A DNA stretch of 64,000 nt from Deltaproteobacteria bacterium (GTDB lineage Bacteria > Desulfobacterota > Desulfobacteria > Desulfobacterales > Desulfatirhabdiaceae): the NCBI GenBank assembly GCA_016219185.1, contig JACRBZ010000061.1, positions 1 to 64,000 of the forward strand. Reading direction: 5' to 3'. The notes under the pieces were generated by a model, which saw only the letters and a program-made list of their open reading frames with translations, did not search any database and had not been told where the DNA came from. The position numbers and the translations under genes are program-made. This document shows, one piece after another, positions 27,939-39,254 of the stretch (positions within the stretch are counted from its first letter, which is position 1; each line of letters begins with the position of its first letter).

Positions 27939-30342
27939 TGCCTTTAAGCTCCTGCTGAAAAAAGCTCTTGATATGTATAGTTGAAAATAAATCAAAAAGG
28001 TTTTTTACTGAAATCGGTTTATGCAAAATCGGGATATTCGGGAGGCGAGATGTTTTCTCTATCTCTATCCCCGAAAACCCGCTCATTAATATAACTTTTT
28101 CTGTCAATTTCGGCCATGCCTTCATCAAATATTGATAAAGCTCAATCCCATCCATCACCGGCATCTTCAAATCAAGTAAAATTAGATCATAAGTTTTTTT
28201 ATTGAGTTTATCTATCGCCATAAGACCATTAAAGGCAATATCCGCATGACAACCCAACTTCAATAAATATTTTGAAAGGCTTATGCAGAACGATTTTTCG
28301 TCGTCAACAATTAAAATATTAGCAGGCAGATATTTTATATTATCAATATGTACCACTTTTTCTACCGGAACCTCATGCGAATCAACTGAAGGAAATTTAG
28401 CAATGAACCTGGTACCGGGCTGTTCATCCTGTGCCAAAGAGATGGAACCAGTATGCCTATGAATTATACTGTAATTGATTGACAGCCCCAAGCCGGTACC
28501 CTTGCCTGGCGGCTTGGTTGTAAAAAAAGGGTCAAAAAGCTTGGATCGGTTTTCTTCCGGGATACCTGGACCATTGTCTTTAATTTCCATGATAACCCAT
28601 TCGTCTTGATTCTGTGTACGAAAAATGATTTGATCGCCTATTCCAGATTCTTTAATGGCATCCACTGCGTTCTGTAAAAAATTGGAAATTACCTGCTGAA
28701 GCTGAGCACTATCCCCATAAATCGGTTTAATTTCTTTGCATAAATCAAGGATTATTCGGATACCTTTTTTGCGCAACTCCCCAATGCGCATATTAACAGT
28801 ATATTCAATTATGTCATTTAAGCAAATGGCAGTTTCCATCGATCTTTTCGAATACGACACATTTAGAAGGTCTCTGACAATCCGGCTCGCCCGCCTGGCA
28901 TCTTTAGCAATAATTTTCACGGCCTCAGCAGCATCGCTGTCATTCGGTTGATCCTCCATAAGATGTTCGGCGCATCCTAATATACTGGTTAAGGGATTAT
29001 TCAGCTCATGAGCAACACCTGAAACAAGAAGTCCTAATGAACTCATTTTTTCAGCCAGAATTCGCGCATTCAGCAGTTCAGTTTCCATCTTGATACGATC
29101 TGTGACATCATTAACGACAATCACTTTTCCCTTTATTCCAGAATCAGGGATTTTAATCGGCCCGGATGATACCTCAAGGTAATAAAATTCGCTGCAGTTG
29201 TTGCTTAAAATCATTCGCCTTTGTCCAAAAATAATTGTGTCTCTAATTTCCGTCAAATCCCTACGCCAGAATTGATCCGCTGGATACATGTTGAGCTGGG
29301 AAAGGCTCTTACCAATGATGAGATCTTTTGCAATTCCAACTTTTTCAAAAAATAGTTCCATCTTTGGATTTAGATAAATCACACAATCATTGTGGTTAAG
29401 AAAAATTATACCTGTTGGATTTGCATCGATGAGATTTTTGTAAAATTGTTCAGTTTTTTTAAGTCGTTCTTTGGTTTTGGCAACTTCTTTTTCTAAGCGT
29501 TTTGAATATTCTTTTTCTCTTTTAAGTGTTAGCTCCCTCAGCCGGACTTGCTCTGAAATATCGGTAATCTCCAGCGCCAAAAAAGAGATCTCACCCAATG
29601 GGTCCCGAATCGGGTTTACATTGAAAAGAAATGAACGGTCATTCTCCTGATCTTTTGAAAAATCAACTTCAAGCGATCCTTTGGTTCCATTCTTGGCACC
29701 CAGAACAATCTTCTGAAGACTCCCCCGGTTATTTTTGAACGGTCTCAGCCGGGTTAAGTCACAGATATATTGTCCCTGAGCAGTCTCTAAACTTAATTGA
29801 AGTAATGACAACAAAGGCTGATTACAGGCGACAATTTTTCCGTCAGGATTACACTTGGCAACAAAAGATCCCATAGAATCAATCCATTGCTGAATCTCCC
29901 ACCGCTCTCTTTCAAGATTTTTCTGAAGCATCATTAAATCTGAAATAATCTTCCCCTCCGGTACCAGGGCAATAATTTCTCCATTGTCATCTCGGATGGG
30001 TGAAATCGAAAAGATTACTGGGGTAATGCGACCATCAGAATCCACGAGCGAGTCTTTGAGTATGGGCGATTCTCCCTTACATGCTTTTTCTATCATTTCG
30101 TCAGTGAGCTTTTTAGCCTCAGGCGTTTGGTTTCGCCAGGGAGAATCCCTGAATGAACAATTCCTTATCTGATCCTGTGTTCGCCCGACAGCCTTAAGAG
30201 CAGATTGATTTGCATAAATCAAATTTCCATCCTTATCTATTATACCGGCCATGGTATCCATTTGATCAAAAGCATATGCCATAAGTTGCTGCAAGTTATC
30301 TGCGATAGTCGTCAAATTTAAGGGTTTCTTATGGTGTGACAT
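27913..30342 (-). CDS. PAS-containing hybrid sensor histidine kinase with C-terminal receiver
   Basis: [62 protein letters not shown]. Confidence 0.93.
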   Translation of the reverse strand: MSHHKKPLNLTTIADNLQQLMAYAFDQMDTMAGIIDKDGNLIYANQSALKAVGRTQDQIRNCSFRDSPWRNQTPEAKKLTDEMIEKACKGESPILKDSLVDSDGRITPVIFSISPIRDDNGEIIALVPEGKIISDLMMLQKNLERERWEIQQWIDSMGSFVAKCNPDGKIVACNQPLLSLLQLSLETAQGQYICDLTRLRPFKNNRGSLQKIVLGAKNGTKGSLEVDFSKDQENDRSFLFNVNPIRDPLGEISFLALEITDISEQVRLRELTLKREKEYSKRLEKEVAKTKERLKKTEQFYKNLIDANPTGIIFLNHNDCVIYLNPKMELFFEKVGIAKDLIIGKSLSQLNMYPADQFWRRDLTEIRDTIIFGQRRMILSNNCSEFYYLEVSSGPIKIPDSGIKGKVIVVNDVTDRIKMETELLNARILAEKMSSLGLLVSGVAHELNNPLTSILGCAEHLMEDQPNDSDAAEAVKIIAKDARRASRIVRDLLNVSYSKRSMETAICLNDIIEYTVNMRIGELRKKGIRIILDLCKEIKPIYGDSAQLQQVISNFLQNAVDAIKESGIGDQIIFRTQNQDEWVIMEIKDNGPGIPEENRSKLFDPFFTTKPPGKGTGLGLSINYSIIHRHTGSISLAQDEQPGTRFIAKFPSVDSHEVPVEKVVHIDNIKYLPANILIVDDEKSFCISLSKYLLKLGCHADIAFNGLMAIDKLNKKTYDLILLDLKMPVMDGIELYQYLMKAWPKLTEKVILMSGFSGIEIEKTSRLPNIPILHKPISVKNLFDLFSTIHIKSFFQQELKGNEAKNSSD

Positions 30343-31030
30343 GGTTCATCCTTTCTGGTCATATTTTTCAACAATGGGTTGATCATAATTCAGAAATTTT
30401 AGAAGGCGTCTTGAAAATGGACGCCAAAATTCGACTCCTGATGTTCCGATTGGCCTGTTTCAAGAGCGCGTCAGGGGCTTGTAAATGTCGTCAAAGATTG
30501 CCACTTTGATGTCGCTTCTTTGAATGGCACAGGTTAATCTCTCGACCCATCCCCAATGTTTATCTTTTCCCACAGGCAGATAGACTTCTCCGATTTTTGG
30601 CATGTTGCAGTAAAAACCATGAAGGCCAAGAGAAGAACGATCCCCAAAACATTTTTCAAAATGATTTCTGATTATATCGGATTTCGGGGAAATAGATAAC
30701 TTATTTATATAATATTAGATAGTTATAATAAGCTACCTGCAAGGAGGCATCTATCTATATGGAAATGCAAAAACACAATCCACTACTCGAAACTATAGAA
30801 CCACATGTTTGCCTTTTACTCAAGAAATTATCTGTGACCATGAAGTATCGAGAGAAAGTACATTGAACCGATGGCACTGCCCGGTGTCTATAATGGCCCA
30901 TGCCGCAATTGAACTGGTGTTGAATCCAAAGCAAACTAAAAAATACAATGATTTCTGAGGGGTGCGGAATGTCAGGTCCAAGAAACTTGCTACCATGTGG
31001 CTGAATAAACCTTCCGGAGCGGAATATTAG

Positions 31031-31993
31031 ACGGCGGTCCGGCAAGTGATCGATTACACTGCCGCAGGCGATGTCTACCAAGTGAACCTCTCCCAACGTT
31101 TCAAGGTGCCTTTCAAAGGTAATGGCTTTGCCCTGTTCCGCCAACTGTTTGCTCAAAATCAGGCACCTTTTTTTGCTTTTATTCAGGGCGGCGATCATCA
31201 GATCGTTTCCACATCCCCTGAGCGGTTTTTGCGTCAATCCGGTGACCGGGTGGAGACCCGGCCCAGGGGCAAAAATCCGGCCGAGGATTTGGCACTGCGC
31301 AATGAGCTTACCGCCAGCAGTAAGGATGACGCCGAACTTTCCATGATTGTGGACCTTCTACGCAACGATATCGGCAAGGTCTGTGCGGCAGGCACGGTTC
31401 GGGTGGCCGAACATAAGCGGCTGGAAGCCTATCAGAATGTTTACCACCTGGTGTCGGTGGTGGAAGGCCGATTGGATCCGGATAAAGATTCGGTGGAACT
31501 GATTGCCGCGACGTTCCCTGGCGGCCTGAAAGTCATTTCCGGCGAAGGCCTATACCTGGGGACCTATCCGTACCCGCGCCAGACACCGCTGGCCGATTAT
31601 AAAACCTTAAACTACCTGTATTATCAGCAGGCCGGTCAGTGGGCTCACACCATGGGCTTCCATGAAGCTCTGGTGCTCAACCCCGATGGGACGGTATCCG
31701 AGACCCATACGGCCAGTTTGTTATTAATCGATGGACGGGAGGTGATTCGCCCCAAATCTTCCGCCGTCCTGCCCGGTGTGATGGCCGCAGCGGTTTGCCG
31801 TCAATTGGCGGCGGGACACCGCATCGTGGAACGATCGGTCCGTTCCGACGAGCTGATTTCGGCTCAGCAAGTTTTGGCTACCAATGGGTTGATGGGTGCT
31901 GTTCCAGTACTGCGGAGACCAGAGCCATTGGACGGTCTCATCGTTTTGCAGGGTATGGCGTTGAATATTGTTCTGCAGAAGAAGTGCCGTTAA
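31031..31993 (+). pseudogene. Relic of aminodeoxychorismate synthase/lyase (PabB-PabC) with 5' truncation and internal in-frame deletion
   Basis: DYTAAGDVYQVNLSQRF...SPERFL...FPGG runs directly into KTLNYLYYQQAGQWAHTMGFHEALVLNPDGTVSETHTASLLLI (class IV aminotransferase); chorismate-binding C-terminal motif missing. Confidence 0.75.
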
Positions 31994-32034
31994 CCGACTT
32001 GATTCCCCGCAACTACCCGCAACCTGCCAAACAG

Positions 32035-32066
32035 AAAGGCCGTAACCCATAAAGATTACGGCCTTT
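32035..32066. terminator. Hairpin, likely bidirectional terminator
   Basis: AAAGGCCGTAA-CCCATAAAGA-TTACGGCCTTT, followed by ATTTAT. Confidence 0.7.
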
Positions 32067-32075
32067 ATTTATAAA

Positions 32076-32131
32076 TGGTGCCGAAGGGGAGACTCGAACT
32101 CCCACCGGAGTACTCCGACTAGACCCTGAAC
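32076..32131 (-). tRNA. 3' half of a tRNA-Leu(CAG) (fragment from anticodon loop to CCA), not a complete tRNA
   Basis: Reverse complement GGTTCAGGGTCTAGTCGGAGTACTCCGGTGGGAGTTCGAGTCTCCCCTTCGGCACCA: variable arm, T-arm and acceptor 3' strand + CCA; no 5' half adjacent. Confidence 0.75.
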
Positions 32132-32302
32132 CTATTTACAGCTTTAATTTACCTTACTTACTATTGTTCTGTCCCGCCTCTCGACGGGCATCCTTAATCT
32201 CAGTTGTTGGAAAGTGTATGCAATAAAAATGACAATGTCAATAACTGGCAGGGATCGGAAAGCCTGACAAGGCAAGCCGTTCTGAATTCCTGTGACTTGG
32301 TA

Positions 32303-33133
32303 TTAAAAAACAAACAAATCCGCACCACCGGTCACAGACATTTCTGCTCCGGTGATGTAGCTCGCTTCTCGCGAGGCCAGAAAAACCACGGCTGATGCGA
32401 TTTCTTCCGGCTTTCCCAGCCTTTTCATGGCGATTCGATTCTTGATTCTTTCCAGCATTTCCGGCTTATGCAGCATGATGGCATCCGTTTCGATGAATCC
32501 GGGGAGAAGGGCATTGACGGTGATCCCGTATTTGGCGCCTTCAAGCGCCACAGATTTGGTTAGCCCGATTATGCCGGCTTTGGATGCCCCGTAGCCCGGT
32601 TGGGCGAAGGCGCCGCTGAGCCCCACAAAAGAAGAGATGTTGATGATCCGTCCCCATTTCTGATTCATCATGTGCGGCCAGACCTCACGGATGCAATTGT
32701 ACACCCCGGTCAGGTTAACCTTCAAATCCCGATCCCACATCCGATCGGTCTGGTTTTCCAGCAATGCCATATTGTCCATCACCCCGGCATTGTTGACCAA
32801 TATATCGATTCTGCCGAACTTTTCCACCACTTCAGCGATAACTTTTAGAATCTCATCCGGTATGGTGACGTCCATTTTAAATATAAGACTTTCAGACCCC
32901 ATTTTTCGGATTTCCTCGGCAGTAGACTCTGTTTTTATGCCACCGGTTTCAGCAAAATGGACTGCCAGGCGACTGTATTGAGCCAATTCGGCTTTGTCGA
33001 TTTTTTCATTTTCAACCAAAAGATCGGTGACCACCACACGCGCTCCGGCGCTTCCCAGCGCCAGCGCGATCACACGCCCCAGTCCCCGCGAAGCCCCTGT
33101 AACCAGCGCAACCTTGCCTGTAAGAGAGAACAT
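32303..33133 (-). CDS. Short-chain dehydrogenase/reductase (FabG-like)
   Basis: VTGASRGLGR, NNAGV, YGASKAG, C-terminal ITGAEMSVTGG. Confidence 0.92.
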   Translation of the reverse strand: MFSLTGKVALVTGASRGLGRVIALALGSAGARVVVTDLLVENEKIDKAELAQYSRLAVHFAETGGIKTESTAEEIRKMGSESLIFKMDVTIPDEILKVIAEVVEKFGRIDILVNNAGVMDNMALLENQTDRMWDRDLKVNLTGVYNCIREVWPHMMNQKWGRIINISSFVGLSGAFAQPGYGASKAGIIGLTKSVALEGAKYGITVNALLPGFIETDAIMLHKPEMLERIKNRIAMKRLGKPEEIASAVVFLASREASYITGAEMSVTGGADLFVF

Positions 33134-33439
33134 AGTATTTTTATAGCCTCATTATTAATTCAATGGTTTCGTCTTGTGACTTTTCCTTGAAGCCGATCCA
33201 AAATGCCTGCAACAATATTTTCGGGAAAGCCGTGGGCGATCAAGTGCCTGGCTTGTCCGTCATTTCCTTACCAGGCTGAAATCCATTCAACCTCGTATCG
33301 ATTACAATATATTTTTGTATCTTCGGACACCAGTTCAGAGGCAAAATCTGACGCCAATTTCGGATCTTTGCAGGGAATACGCAATATCATTCATCCCAAA
33401 ACTGTACAACCTCTTAATACTTGAAAATGATTTTGACCA

Positions 33440-33958
33440 TCATTGTTTCGACGGAGGCACGACAATGACTGGAACCGATGAAAGTTTCAGAACGCCTTTG
33501 ATAATTTTTGATACAGATGCACCCGAAAGAATACTTTTATGTGAGCTGAGAATAATCAGATCGCTCTCTTTTTCTTTCGCGGTTAGAAGTATTTCTTTAG
33601 CCACTTCGCCTTTTCTGACCAGGATTTCATCAGGTTGCAGGAAACAGCCTGGGTTACCGCTCATCATATTCTCGCAAAACTTTGATAATGCAGATTCGAT
33701 GATTTTGCTTTCTGCTCGTTTGCCGATCAAAACCGACCGGGCATCCTTTTCATATTCACGCATGATCTCATCATAGCTCGTTTCGCCCAGTAGGTTTTTC
33801 ACCTGCATTTCCAAATTGATGGGTGGAGATTGAATTACATTAAGTAATGTGATGGTTCCCTGACATGCCACGGCGAGATTGACTGCATAAAAATAAGAAT
33901 TTCGGCACTCTTTTGACAGATCCGTTGCAAAAAGAATTTTTCTAATATCTCTTACCAT
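33440..33958 (-). CDS. Universal stress protein (UspA) family
   Basis: ILFATDLSKECRNSYFYAVNLA...SKIIKGVLKLSSVPVIVV. Confidence 0.85.
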   Translation of the reverse strand: MVRDIRKILFATDLSKECRNSYFYAVNLAVACQGTITLLNVIQSPPINLEMQVKNLLGETSYDEIMREYEKDARSVLIGKRAESKIIESALSKFCENMMSGNPGCFLQPDEILVRKGEVAKEILLTAKEKESDLIILSSHKSILSGASVSKIIKGVLKLSSVPVIVVPPSKQ

Positions 33959-34128
33959 ATCATACCTCGATTAAATAAGTCGTCATTCAAGACATTATCG
34001 TACCTTGAGATCGAAAATTATAAACGTTATAAAATAGCCTTCCCGGATTATTGCCGCGCTTGATTTTTTGTTCACCGGCTTCTAAAGGTGCTCTCGCCCT
34101 GCGTTACTCCAAATGAATACTCATAAGT

Positions 34129-34923
34129 TCATGACAAGAGACCGGATCGACATGCTTTCGTATAATTGCGGCAGAAGCGGTCTTGCCCGAGTATCAGTTG
34201 CGTGGCCAGCAATATCTCCCGCATGGTCGGTTCGGTCGGATCGATGATGGCTGAATCCATGCCGGCTGCTAAAGCAAGAGTCAGAAATGTCCGGTTGATG
34301 AGCGCACGTTTGGGAAGCCCGAAAGAGACATTGCTCAACCCCATGGTAATATGGACACGGGGAAATTCTTCACAAACCCGGCGGATGACATCCAATGTCG
34401 TTTTTCCCGCATCTCCATCTGTTGCGATCGACAAAATCAAGGGATCTATGTAAAGTTTTTCATCCGGCAGCCCTTGCTCCCGGGTCAGCTTGATCATGCT
34501 CCGGATGACTTCAAGCCGTTTATCGGCTGTTTTTGGGATGCCGCCTTCATCCAAAGCCAGGGCAATCAACTCGCAGCCGTGTTCTGCTGCCAGCGGCAGA
34601 ACATCGTTCAGTCTTTTCGGCTCGCCACTGATGGAATTGATCATCGGCGTTTGATTCACCTCTTTAAGCGCAGCCCTCAAGGGTTCAGGTCGCGAACTAT
34701 CCAGACACAACTTTACATTCACCGCATTTTGAACGGTATGAACCAGCCATACGAGATCCTCAGTTTCATGATCTGGTGTACTTCCCGCATTGATATCGAG
34801 AAAATCGGCGCCGCATTCAATCTGGGCCTTTGCCAAAGCAATGATAACTTCGGCATTTCTTGTAACAATGGCGGCAGCGACCGATTTTCGGGTTCCGTTA
34901 ATTTTCTCTCCAATGATTTTCAT
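34129..34923 (-). CDS. Methyltetrahydrofolate:corrinoid methyltransferase-like (pterin-binding)
   Basis: GEKINGTRKSV, DFLDINAGS, MINSISGE, HITMGLSNVSFGLP. Confidence 0.88.
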   Translation of the reverse strand: MKIIGEKINGTRKSVAAAIVTRNAEVIIALAKAQIECGADFLDINAGSTPDHETEDLVWLVHTVQNAVNVKLCLDSSRPEPLRAALKEVNQTPMINSISGEPKRLNDVLPLAAEHGCELIALALDEGGIPKTADKRLEVIRSMIKLTREQGLPDEKLYIDPLILSIATDGDAGKTTLDVIRRVCEEFPRVHITMGLSNVSFGLPKRALINRTFLTLALAAGMDSAIIDPTEPTMREILLATQLILGQDRFCRNYTKACRSGLLS

Positions 34924-34928
34924 TTATG

Positions 34929-36788
34929 TCATCCTCTATCCATTTTTTTGATTTTGCCCTGAACGCAAGGGACAAAACGCATCGTCCGAACAAGGAGGCG
35001 GGTAAACTGCGCGTCGGTGGCCAATTCGATGTGTCGCGATCGAAGGGCGATTTCAGCCGCACGCTTTCTCTCCTGCCTTGAAATCAGCGTCAGGGCAGCG
35101 CCCACTACCGCCGCGTTTCCGGCCCGGACGAAACGGGCCTTGGGTAAATCCGGCAGCAGCCCGATTGAAAGCGCGCTATCGATATTCAGATAAGATCCGA
35201 ATGCACCGGCCAGATACACATCCCCCACCTCATCGGCCGGCGTAGCGGTCTTTGCCAGTAGTGTCCGGATACCTGCCTGGATCGCCCCCTTGGCAAGCTG
35301 AACTGCGGAGATGTCTTTTTGCGTCAGCAAGATATCCCGGCCGGTTCCGCCGGATTTCTCCGGAACAAGAACAAACGCCGCACCATTCGGCCCTGATCGG
35401 ATATGTTGATGGGTCGTTTTTAAATGCCCTCTTTCATCGATCACTCCGATACGCAGCAGCTCGGATATGGCGGCCACCAGGCCTGATCCGCACAAGCCCA
35501 CGGGAGGCTCTCCGTTTACAGTGCCGACGATCGGCCCATCGGCAGTAATACGAAACGTTTCTATCGCTCCGGACGCAGCCCGCATCCCATCATGAATATG
35601 CGCCCCTTCAAAAGCGGGACCCGAGGCACAGGACAAGACAAAGATCCCGCCGTTCGGACCCGGTTTGGCCAGAACAATTTCCGTGTTCGTGCCGATGTCC
35701 ACGCCAAGCGTCGAACCGGAACATCGATCGAGACCGCAGGCAAGAATCATCGCGACATGATCTCCGCCGACAAATCCGCCGATACAGGGCAGCACCGACA
35801 CCCTTGCACCAGGGGCACTTTTCAGGCCCAGCTCCGGAGCCATCATTTCCAGGGGTGTTGAAAACCCTGCAATGTAGGGCGCCCGAGCCAGCGGTTCAGG
35901 CGGCAACCGCAGCAGAAGATGGCTCATGGCCGTATTTCCGCAGAGAGTGATCTCCATAATCCGGTCAGCAGACACGCCGCCTTGATCACAAAGATTTTTT
36001 ACCAGACAGTTGAGCGCGTTAATGAGTAAACGCGCCAATATCCGGCCGCCGTTTTCTTTCTGAATGGCGTAGTTCAAACGGCTGATAACGTCTTCTCCAT
36101 AAGAGATCTGAGGGTTTACCATGCCCGCGGCGGAGATTTCCTTTCCAGACTCAAGGTCTATAAGCAGCCCGGCAATTTTGGTTGTACCCATGTCAACAGC
36201 GATGCCCATCGGCGACTCGCCTATTGGCGCTACTCCCACCGGAGCACCGTCGCACAGATAAACCGCCAGGCGCCAATCCGAAGATCGGGCAACCTTGGAT
36301 AAGCGGCGAACAAAATCAGGGTGTAACTGCCATCCATTTAAACATTCGAAAGGAGGCAAGGCATCGAACAAACGTGTCACATCCGATCTTTGATCCGTCA
36401 AGGAGGGGCAGGACAGCTCAACATTGACCACGGAATAGCGATTATCGCCTTCGGGCGGTCGCTTACGCCCTTGCAGTTGAAGTCTTTGATCATAGGCCCG
36501 GGAAGAGTTTGGGATGTGTATTTTAACATCGCCGCAAAGTCTTGTCAGGCACGCCAGGCGCTGCCTGCCTGAAGCCCGGTTATGCTCAAGGACGCTCAAC
36601 TCATCCCGATTCGGCGGCGACACTTGTCCTGAAAGCACTTCAACCCTGCAACGGCCGCAGGTACCTCTGCCGCCGCAGTCCGATGATATCGCCACCCCGG
36701 CCTGGCGCGCTGCCTGGAAAACAGATATTCCAACAGCGGCTTTCACCCTTCGGCCAAGCGGCTGAAATTCGGCAACGAGCTTATCCAT
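34929..36788 (-). CDS. Corrinoid-protein reductive activator (RACo/ASKHA type with N-terminal 2Fe-2S)
   Basis: SSDCGGRGTCGRCRVEV ferredoxin motif; AVDMGTTKIAGLLIDL, VDIGTNTEIVL, CASGPAFEGAHI. Confidence 0.88.
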   Translation of the reverse strand: MDKLVAEFQPLGRRVKAAVGISVFQAARQAGVAISSDCGGRGTCGRCRVEVLSGQVSPPNRDELSVLEHNRASGRQRLACLTRLCGDVKIHIPNSSRAYDQRLQLQGRKRPPEGDNRYSVVNVELSCPSLTDQRSDVTRLFDALPPFECLNGWQLHPDFVRRLSKVARSSDWRLAVYLCDGAPVGVAPIGESPMGIAVDMGTTKIAGLLIDLESGKEISAAGMVNPQISYGEDVISRLNYAIQKENGGRILARLLINALNCLVKNLCDQGGVSADRIMEITLCGNTAMSHLLLRLPPEPLARAPYIAGFSTPLEMMAPELGLKSAPGARVSVLPCIGGFVGGDHVAMILACGLDRCSGSTLGVDIGTNTEIVLAKPGPNGGIFVLSCASGPAFEGAHIHDGMRAASGAIETFRITADGPIVGTVNGEPPVGLCGSGLVAAISELLRIGVIDERGHLKTTHQHIRSGPNGAAFVLVPEKSGGTGRDILLTQKDISAVQLAKGAIQAGIRTLLAKTATPADEVGDVYLAGAFGSYLNIDSALSIGLLPDLPKARFVRAGNAAVVGAALTLISRQERKRAAEIALRSRHIELATDAQFTRLLVRTMRFVPCVQGKIKKMDRG

Positions 36789-36790
36789 GC

Positions 36791-37924
36791 TTAAACAGTT
36801 CCAAATTCGTGACTCGCAGCCACAAATGCCTCCATATTTTCCGGTTTGGCATTCAGGGGCGCATCACACCCCGGAGCCAGGAGCAGCCCTTCGGGACCCA
36901 CATCCCGAACCAGATCCCGAATATAGTTGCGGACATCATCGGGAGTTCCGGATGAAAAAATGGCTGCCGGCACATCGCCCATAATGGCAGTATGGTCTTT
37001 TAATATTGTTCTGGCTTTACGAATGTCAGTCATCCCGTCCGGATTCAGGATGCATTTTTTTGCGGGTAACTCAAGAAGTCGTCCTAAATCGCGGCCCCAA
37101 TCCTGATCCCAGTGAAACACCGGGGTAATACCGCTGGCGATCAATTCTGAGGCGACTTTGAAGAAGTATGGCCAGACAAAGCGATCCCAGAGCTTCGGCG
37201 CCAGCATGGCACTGGCCGTACGCCATCCGCCGACCCAGACCGAAGGCACTCCGGTCACGTTGACGGCGCTTTTGGCAATCTCGATAGAAAATGGGAGCAT
37301 GACATCCATGGCTGCCTGCACCTTGTCCGGCATCCGATACAGGTCAAAGTAAAATTTTTCCATGGACCGGGCACCGCAAAGGGATTCAAAAGGGATGGAA
37401 GTGGCACTTGAGGCTACGATGCCATATCCTGCTTCGCGAAATTTCCCGGCTACCTGACCCGCCCCGGTCTGGCACCATGCCATATGCGCTTCCATGAGCT
37501 TCATGTCGCATACCTGGGGTAAAAGCTTTTGGGCAAGCGCGTCAATGCCTTTATCGATAACAAGATCGTAGTCATCCACCGTCATGGTTTCTTTCTCATG
37601 GACCTGCCAGAGGGCATCCGCATCCAGATCAATCCCTGGGATCAATACCTTGGAAAACCACGCACCCGTCAGCGCCATGGGAACGATGCCAAACGGCATG
37701 AGGTTGATTCCATCCACATCTCCCAGGCGCGTCATTGCCGCAATGGTGACATCGACCGCTGCATCAGGATCCAAACAGAATTGATGTTGGGTCATTCCCA
37801 TGTATCTCGGGGCAAAAGCCGTGCCCATAAAAATACACGGCACCCGATCGATCAGCTCAAAATTGATAGCGCTTTGAATACGGGTCCATCGCTGTTTGTA
37901 GTACTTTTCGTTTTCATCTCTCAT
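36791..37924 (-). CDS. Uroporphyrinogen decarboxylase-like (MtaA/CmuA-type) methyltransferase
   Basis: UroD fold motifs; TPVFHWDQDWGRDLGRLLELPAKKCILNPDG; ATGA overlap with corrinoid-protein gene. Confidence 0.8.
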   Translation of the reverse strand: MRDENEKYYKQRWTRIQSAINFELIDRVPCIFMGTAFAPRYMGMTQHQFCLDPDAAVDVTIAAMTRLGDVDGINLMPFGIVPMALTGAWFSKVLIPGIDLDADALWQVHEKETMTVDDYDLVIDKGIDALAQKLLPQVCDMKLMEAHMAWCQTGAGQVAGKFREAGYGIVASSATSIPFESLCGARSMEKFYFDLYRMPDKVQAAMDVMLPFSIEIAKSAVNVTGVPSVWVGGWRTASAMLAPKLWDRFVWPYFFKVASELIASGITPVFHWDQDWGRDLGRLLELPAKKCILNPDGMTDIRKARTILKDHTAIMGDVPAAIFSSGTPDDVRNYIRDLVRDVGPEGLLLAPGCDAPLNAKPENMEAFVAASHEFGTV

Positions 37925-38544
37925 GATAACCACTCCTTTGCCATGCGTACGGCCGCCTGAGCGTCCGCGCCCCATTGATCCGCGCCGGTATAATTGCATA
38001 CACTCTGATCGACTGGCCCGCCGCCGATCATGATTTTCACCTTATCGCGCAGGCCCGCAGCCGCAAAGGCTTCCACAGTGGCCTTGATGGAATCGAATGC
38101 AACCGTCAGCAGCGCGGAGAGGCCCACCACGGTTGCACCGGTTTCTCTGACCGCTTCGACAAACCGTTCCGGCGGCACATTGACACCAAGATCGGTGACT
38201 TGCATGTTAGCCGACTTGAGCATGCCAACCACAAGATCCTTGCCGATATTATGAATATCGTCTCTGACCGTACCGATAACCACCTTTCCGATGGTTGGCC
38301 CCGAGCCGCCTTTCATCATCGGCTCCAGCAATTCACTGATCTGCTTAAAAATCTCACCGGCCATCATCAGATCGGATATATAATAGGTTCCCTGCTCGAA
38401 TTTTTTGCCGACGCCTATCATTCCCTGCTGGCTGGCGGATATGATTTCATTGGCATTCACACCCTCTTTAAGTTGCTGTTTGACCAATGCCAAGACAGCA
38501 TCTTCCTCCAGATCTTCCATTAGTTTTATAACTTGATTGTCCAT
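37921..38544 (-). CDS. Corrinoid (B12-binding) methyltransferase protein
   Basis: GTVRDDIHNIGKDLV (DxHxxG), VVGLSALLTVAF, IGGGPV. Confidence 0.93.
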   Translation of the reverse strand: MDNQVIKLMEDLEEDAVLALVKQQLKEGVNANEIISASQQGMIGVGKKFEQGTYYISDLMMAGEIFKQISELLEPMMKGGSGPTIGKVVIGTVRDDIHNIGKDLVVGMLKSANMQVTDLGVNVPPERFVEAVRETGATVVGLSALLTVAFDSIKATVEAFAAAGLRDKVKIMIGGGPVDQSVCNYTGADQWGADAQAAVRMAKEWLS

Positions 38545-38561
38545 ACACGGTCACCTCTTTT

Positions 38562-39239
38562 TTACTTTGAAAAAAACATATCATACGTCACTTCATTGCC
38601 AGAGGGCACAACAAGAAATTCATCACACCCATCATTAAAGGCTCCGGCTTTCATTAATCTGTCAAAAAGCGATGCCTCGCCGGTGATCTCTTCGTATTTC
38701 AATCCGAATCTATTCGCCTTTTCCCTGGCATAAGTACGGTACGCTGAGGAATTTTCCCGGCAATCCGTCTCAATGAATGCCAGACGGGTGTAGTTGTGAA
38801 GCAGCTCTCTCATTAACCGATCCGCCCGTTTCTGGCCAAAACGCTTCATCATATACGCATATTCCTCAAATGGGGTACTGCCGACATCAATCCATCCCTT
38901 ACTGAGAAAAAACGTTCCCGGCTCTTTTCTTATCTGATCAAGATGGCCTGCCCGGGATCCCAGAAAAATACCGATGCAGTCATCTACCCTTGGAATAATC
39001 ATTCTTGCGTGGTTTGACTGCAGACCTTCCACGGCACGGGAGCAAAGACCATACCCTAAAAGAAGGGTGCCGTATTGTCTCTCCTGCTGGTCGATGACGT
39101 CTTGAATTGCTTTTCTCAGCCGGTCAGGATAAACATGCAGGGCGGGGTTAAGCACAAAAAGCGGCAGATTTTCCGGAATCCGGCATCTCATCTCCTTTAC
39201 GACCACCTCACATGCGATCAGGAGGGTATTTGCATCCAC
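38562..39239 (-). CDS. DUF1638-type protein
   Basis: YGTLLLGYGLCSRAVEGL, FIETDCRENSSAYRTYAREKANRFGLKYEEITG; context with corrinoid methyltransferases. Confidence 0.7.
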   Translation of the reverse strand: MDANTLLIACEVVVKEMRCRIPENLPLFVLNPALHVYPDRLRKAIQDVIDQQERQYGTLLLGYGLCSRAVEGLQSNHARMIIPRVDDCIGIFLGSRAGHLDQIRKEPGTFFLSKGWIDVGSTPFEEYAYMMKRFGQKRADRLMRELLHNYTRLAFIETDCRENSSAYRTYAREKANRFGLKYEEITGEASLFDRLMKAGAFNDGCDEFLVVPSGNEVTYDMFFSK

Positions 39240-39254
39240 CCGTTTTCCTTTGAA

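Noticed and set aside
32076-32131. Functional tRNA-Leu gene
   Set aside because: Only the 3' half is present; no matching acceptor 5' strand, D-arm or 5' anticodon stem in the adjacent DNA.
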